This document shows positions 63,589 to 64,000 of a DNA stretch of 64,000 nucleotides, piece after piece. The DNA lies in NCBI GenBank assembly GCA_023053575.1, contig JAKZAP010000015.1:15186142-15250141 (forward strand), written 5' to 3'. The position numbers and the translations under genes are program-made. This stretch comes from Branchinecta lynchi. Its lineage: Eukaryota; Arthropoda; Branchiopoda; Anostraca; Branchinectidae. The notes below the pieces were generated by a model. The model was not told the DNA's origin. It did no database searches and worked only from the letters and a program-made list of their open reading frames with translations. Position 1 is the stretch's first letter; every line of letters starts with the position of its first letter.

Positions 63589-64000
63589 AGAATTGGATTT
63601 ATGAACATACAAGGACTCGCCAGTTCTATTGATGAACTAACAAGATTATTGCCAAGAAATCAAATTTTGGGGAATTTGTGAAACATTTATCAGTGATGTG
63701 ACAAAACATAATGTTATAATTCTGGGATATAACTTCATTGATAAAAATCGACAAGTCCATGGAAAAGGTGGGCTTGGTTTATTTTTGAAAGAAGGAGTGC
63801 ATTTTAAACGTCTGCCACAGCTGGAAAAATATGACGTTGAAAAGGTGTGTGAAATTTTGGCTGTTGAATGTCGGACCGAACCAAAAAACTACAAATTTGT
63901 GTCGTATATAAGCCTCCGTCCGCCGCAATCCCGCTTTTTCTGCACTCCCTGGAATCTTTATTAACATCTTTAGATGATAATGGTGTTGTGGTGATGGGGG
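63589..64000 (+). pseudogene. LINE ORF2 start: APE endonuclease, cut by window end
   Basis: N-terminal part of an APE-type endonuclease, in three frames. RIGFMNIQGLASSIDELTRL (63,589 on) corresponds to the first strand of the fold. A frame change follows, then FWGICETFISDV, which corresponds to the catalytic-Glu strand (GICET). RQVHGKGGLGLFLKEGVHFK and EKVCEILAVEC are the next strands. A second frame change near 63,900 gives VVYKPPSAAIPLFLHSLESL and ends in VVVMG at the window edge. The catalytic Asp of the expected GDFN motif would be just outside. The reverse transcriptase should follow beyond 64,000. Two frameshifts make it inactive. Confidence 0.8.

Overview
The window looks like repeat-dense, AT-rich, non-coding DNA from a metazoan, probably an aquatic invertebrate. 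It has no operons, Shine-Dalgarno sites or dense gene packing. Long reading frames occur only inside retrotransposons and in one low-complexity RING-like frame. The recognisable material is animal-type: APE-endonuclease LINEs, a PHD-finger LINE ORF1, THAP and FLYWCH zinc-finger relics, MITEs, and Helentron/pearl-like elements with tandem cores and an ACGG/ACAG microsatellite. I cannot name a species. No tRNA, rRNA, CRISPR array or bacterial gene was seen.

The largest coherent unit is a near-intact, apparently full-length LINE at about 32,836-37,653 (+). Its ORF1 has an N-terminal PHD finger and three C-terminal CCHC knuckles. Four bases later ORF2 begins (APE endonuclease, then reverse transcriptase), broken by a single frameshift near 35,864. 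It ends in an (AAT)n tail and appears to sit inside an older GTCA-type minisatellite. Three more decayed LINEs occur: an RT relic at 9,558-10,521, a GVPQGS-type RT at 24,342-25,325, and an L1-like ORF1 plus APE endonuclease running off the right edge (62,615-64,000).

The rest is layered small mobile DNA. (1) Nine copies or fragments of a Helentron/pearl-like element (HINE), two of them complete (22,355-23,406 and 51,875-52,996), have 137-bp core monomers, a GACG/GACA microsatellite and a palindromic GGGATCCC terminus. (2) A hAT-like non-autonomous element at 2,040-3,687 has matching termini and an 8-bp target duplication. (3) There are several MITE families: a long hairpin (two copies, one carrying a nested MITE), a TAG-rich one (two copies, one interrupting a minisatellite), a GATACCACGG-palindrome one (three copies), an ACACTGTAAAAA one, an AGGCCCGTATCCA one with a 10-bp duplication, and one with 39-bp termini. 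(4) A composite family carries 16-bp or 25-bp GTCA minisatellites (37.7, 42.6, 44.4-45.8 and 59.0-61.7 kb). (5) Several families of degenerate 130-340-bp tandem repeats are present.

Possible non-transposon coding traces are weak: a Ser/Thr/Ala-rich frame ending in an imperfect RING finger (41,380-42,099), a duplicated, frameshifted THAP domain (47,967-48,350) followed by two splice-flanked candidate exons, and a frameshifted FLYWCH finger (23,568-23,817). No pathway or cooperating gene set is visible. The biology here is successive transposon insertion, nesting and decay. All repeat boundaries and identities were judged by eye.
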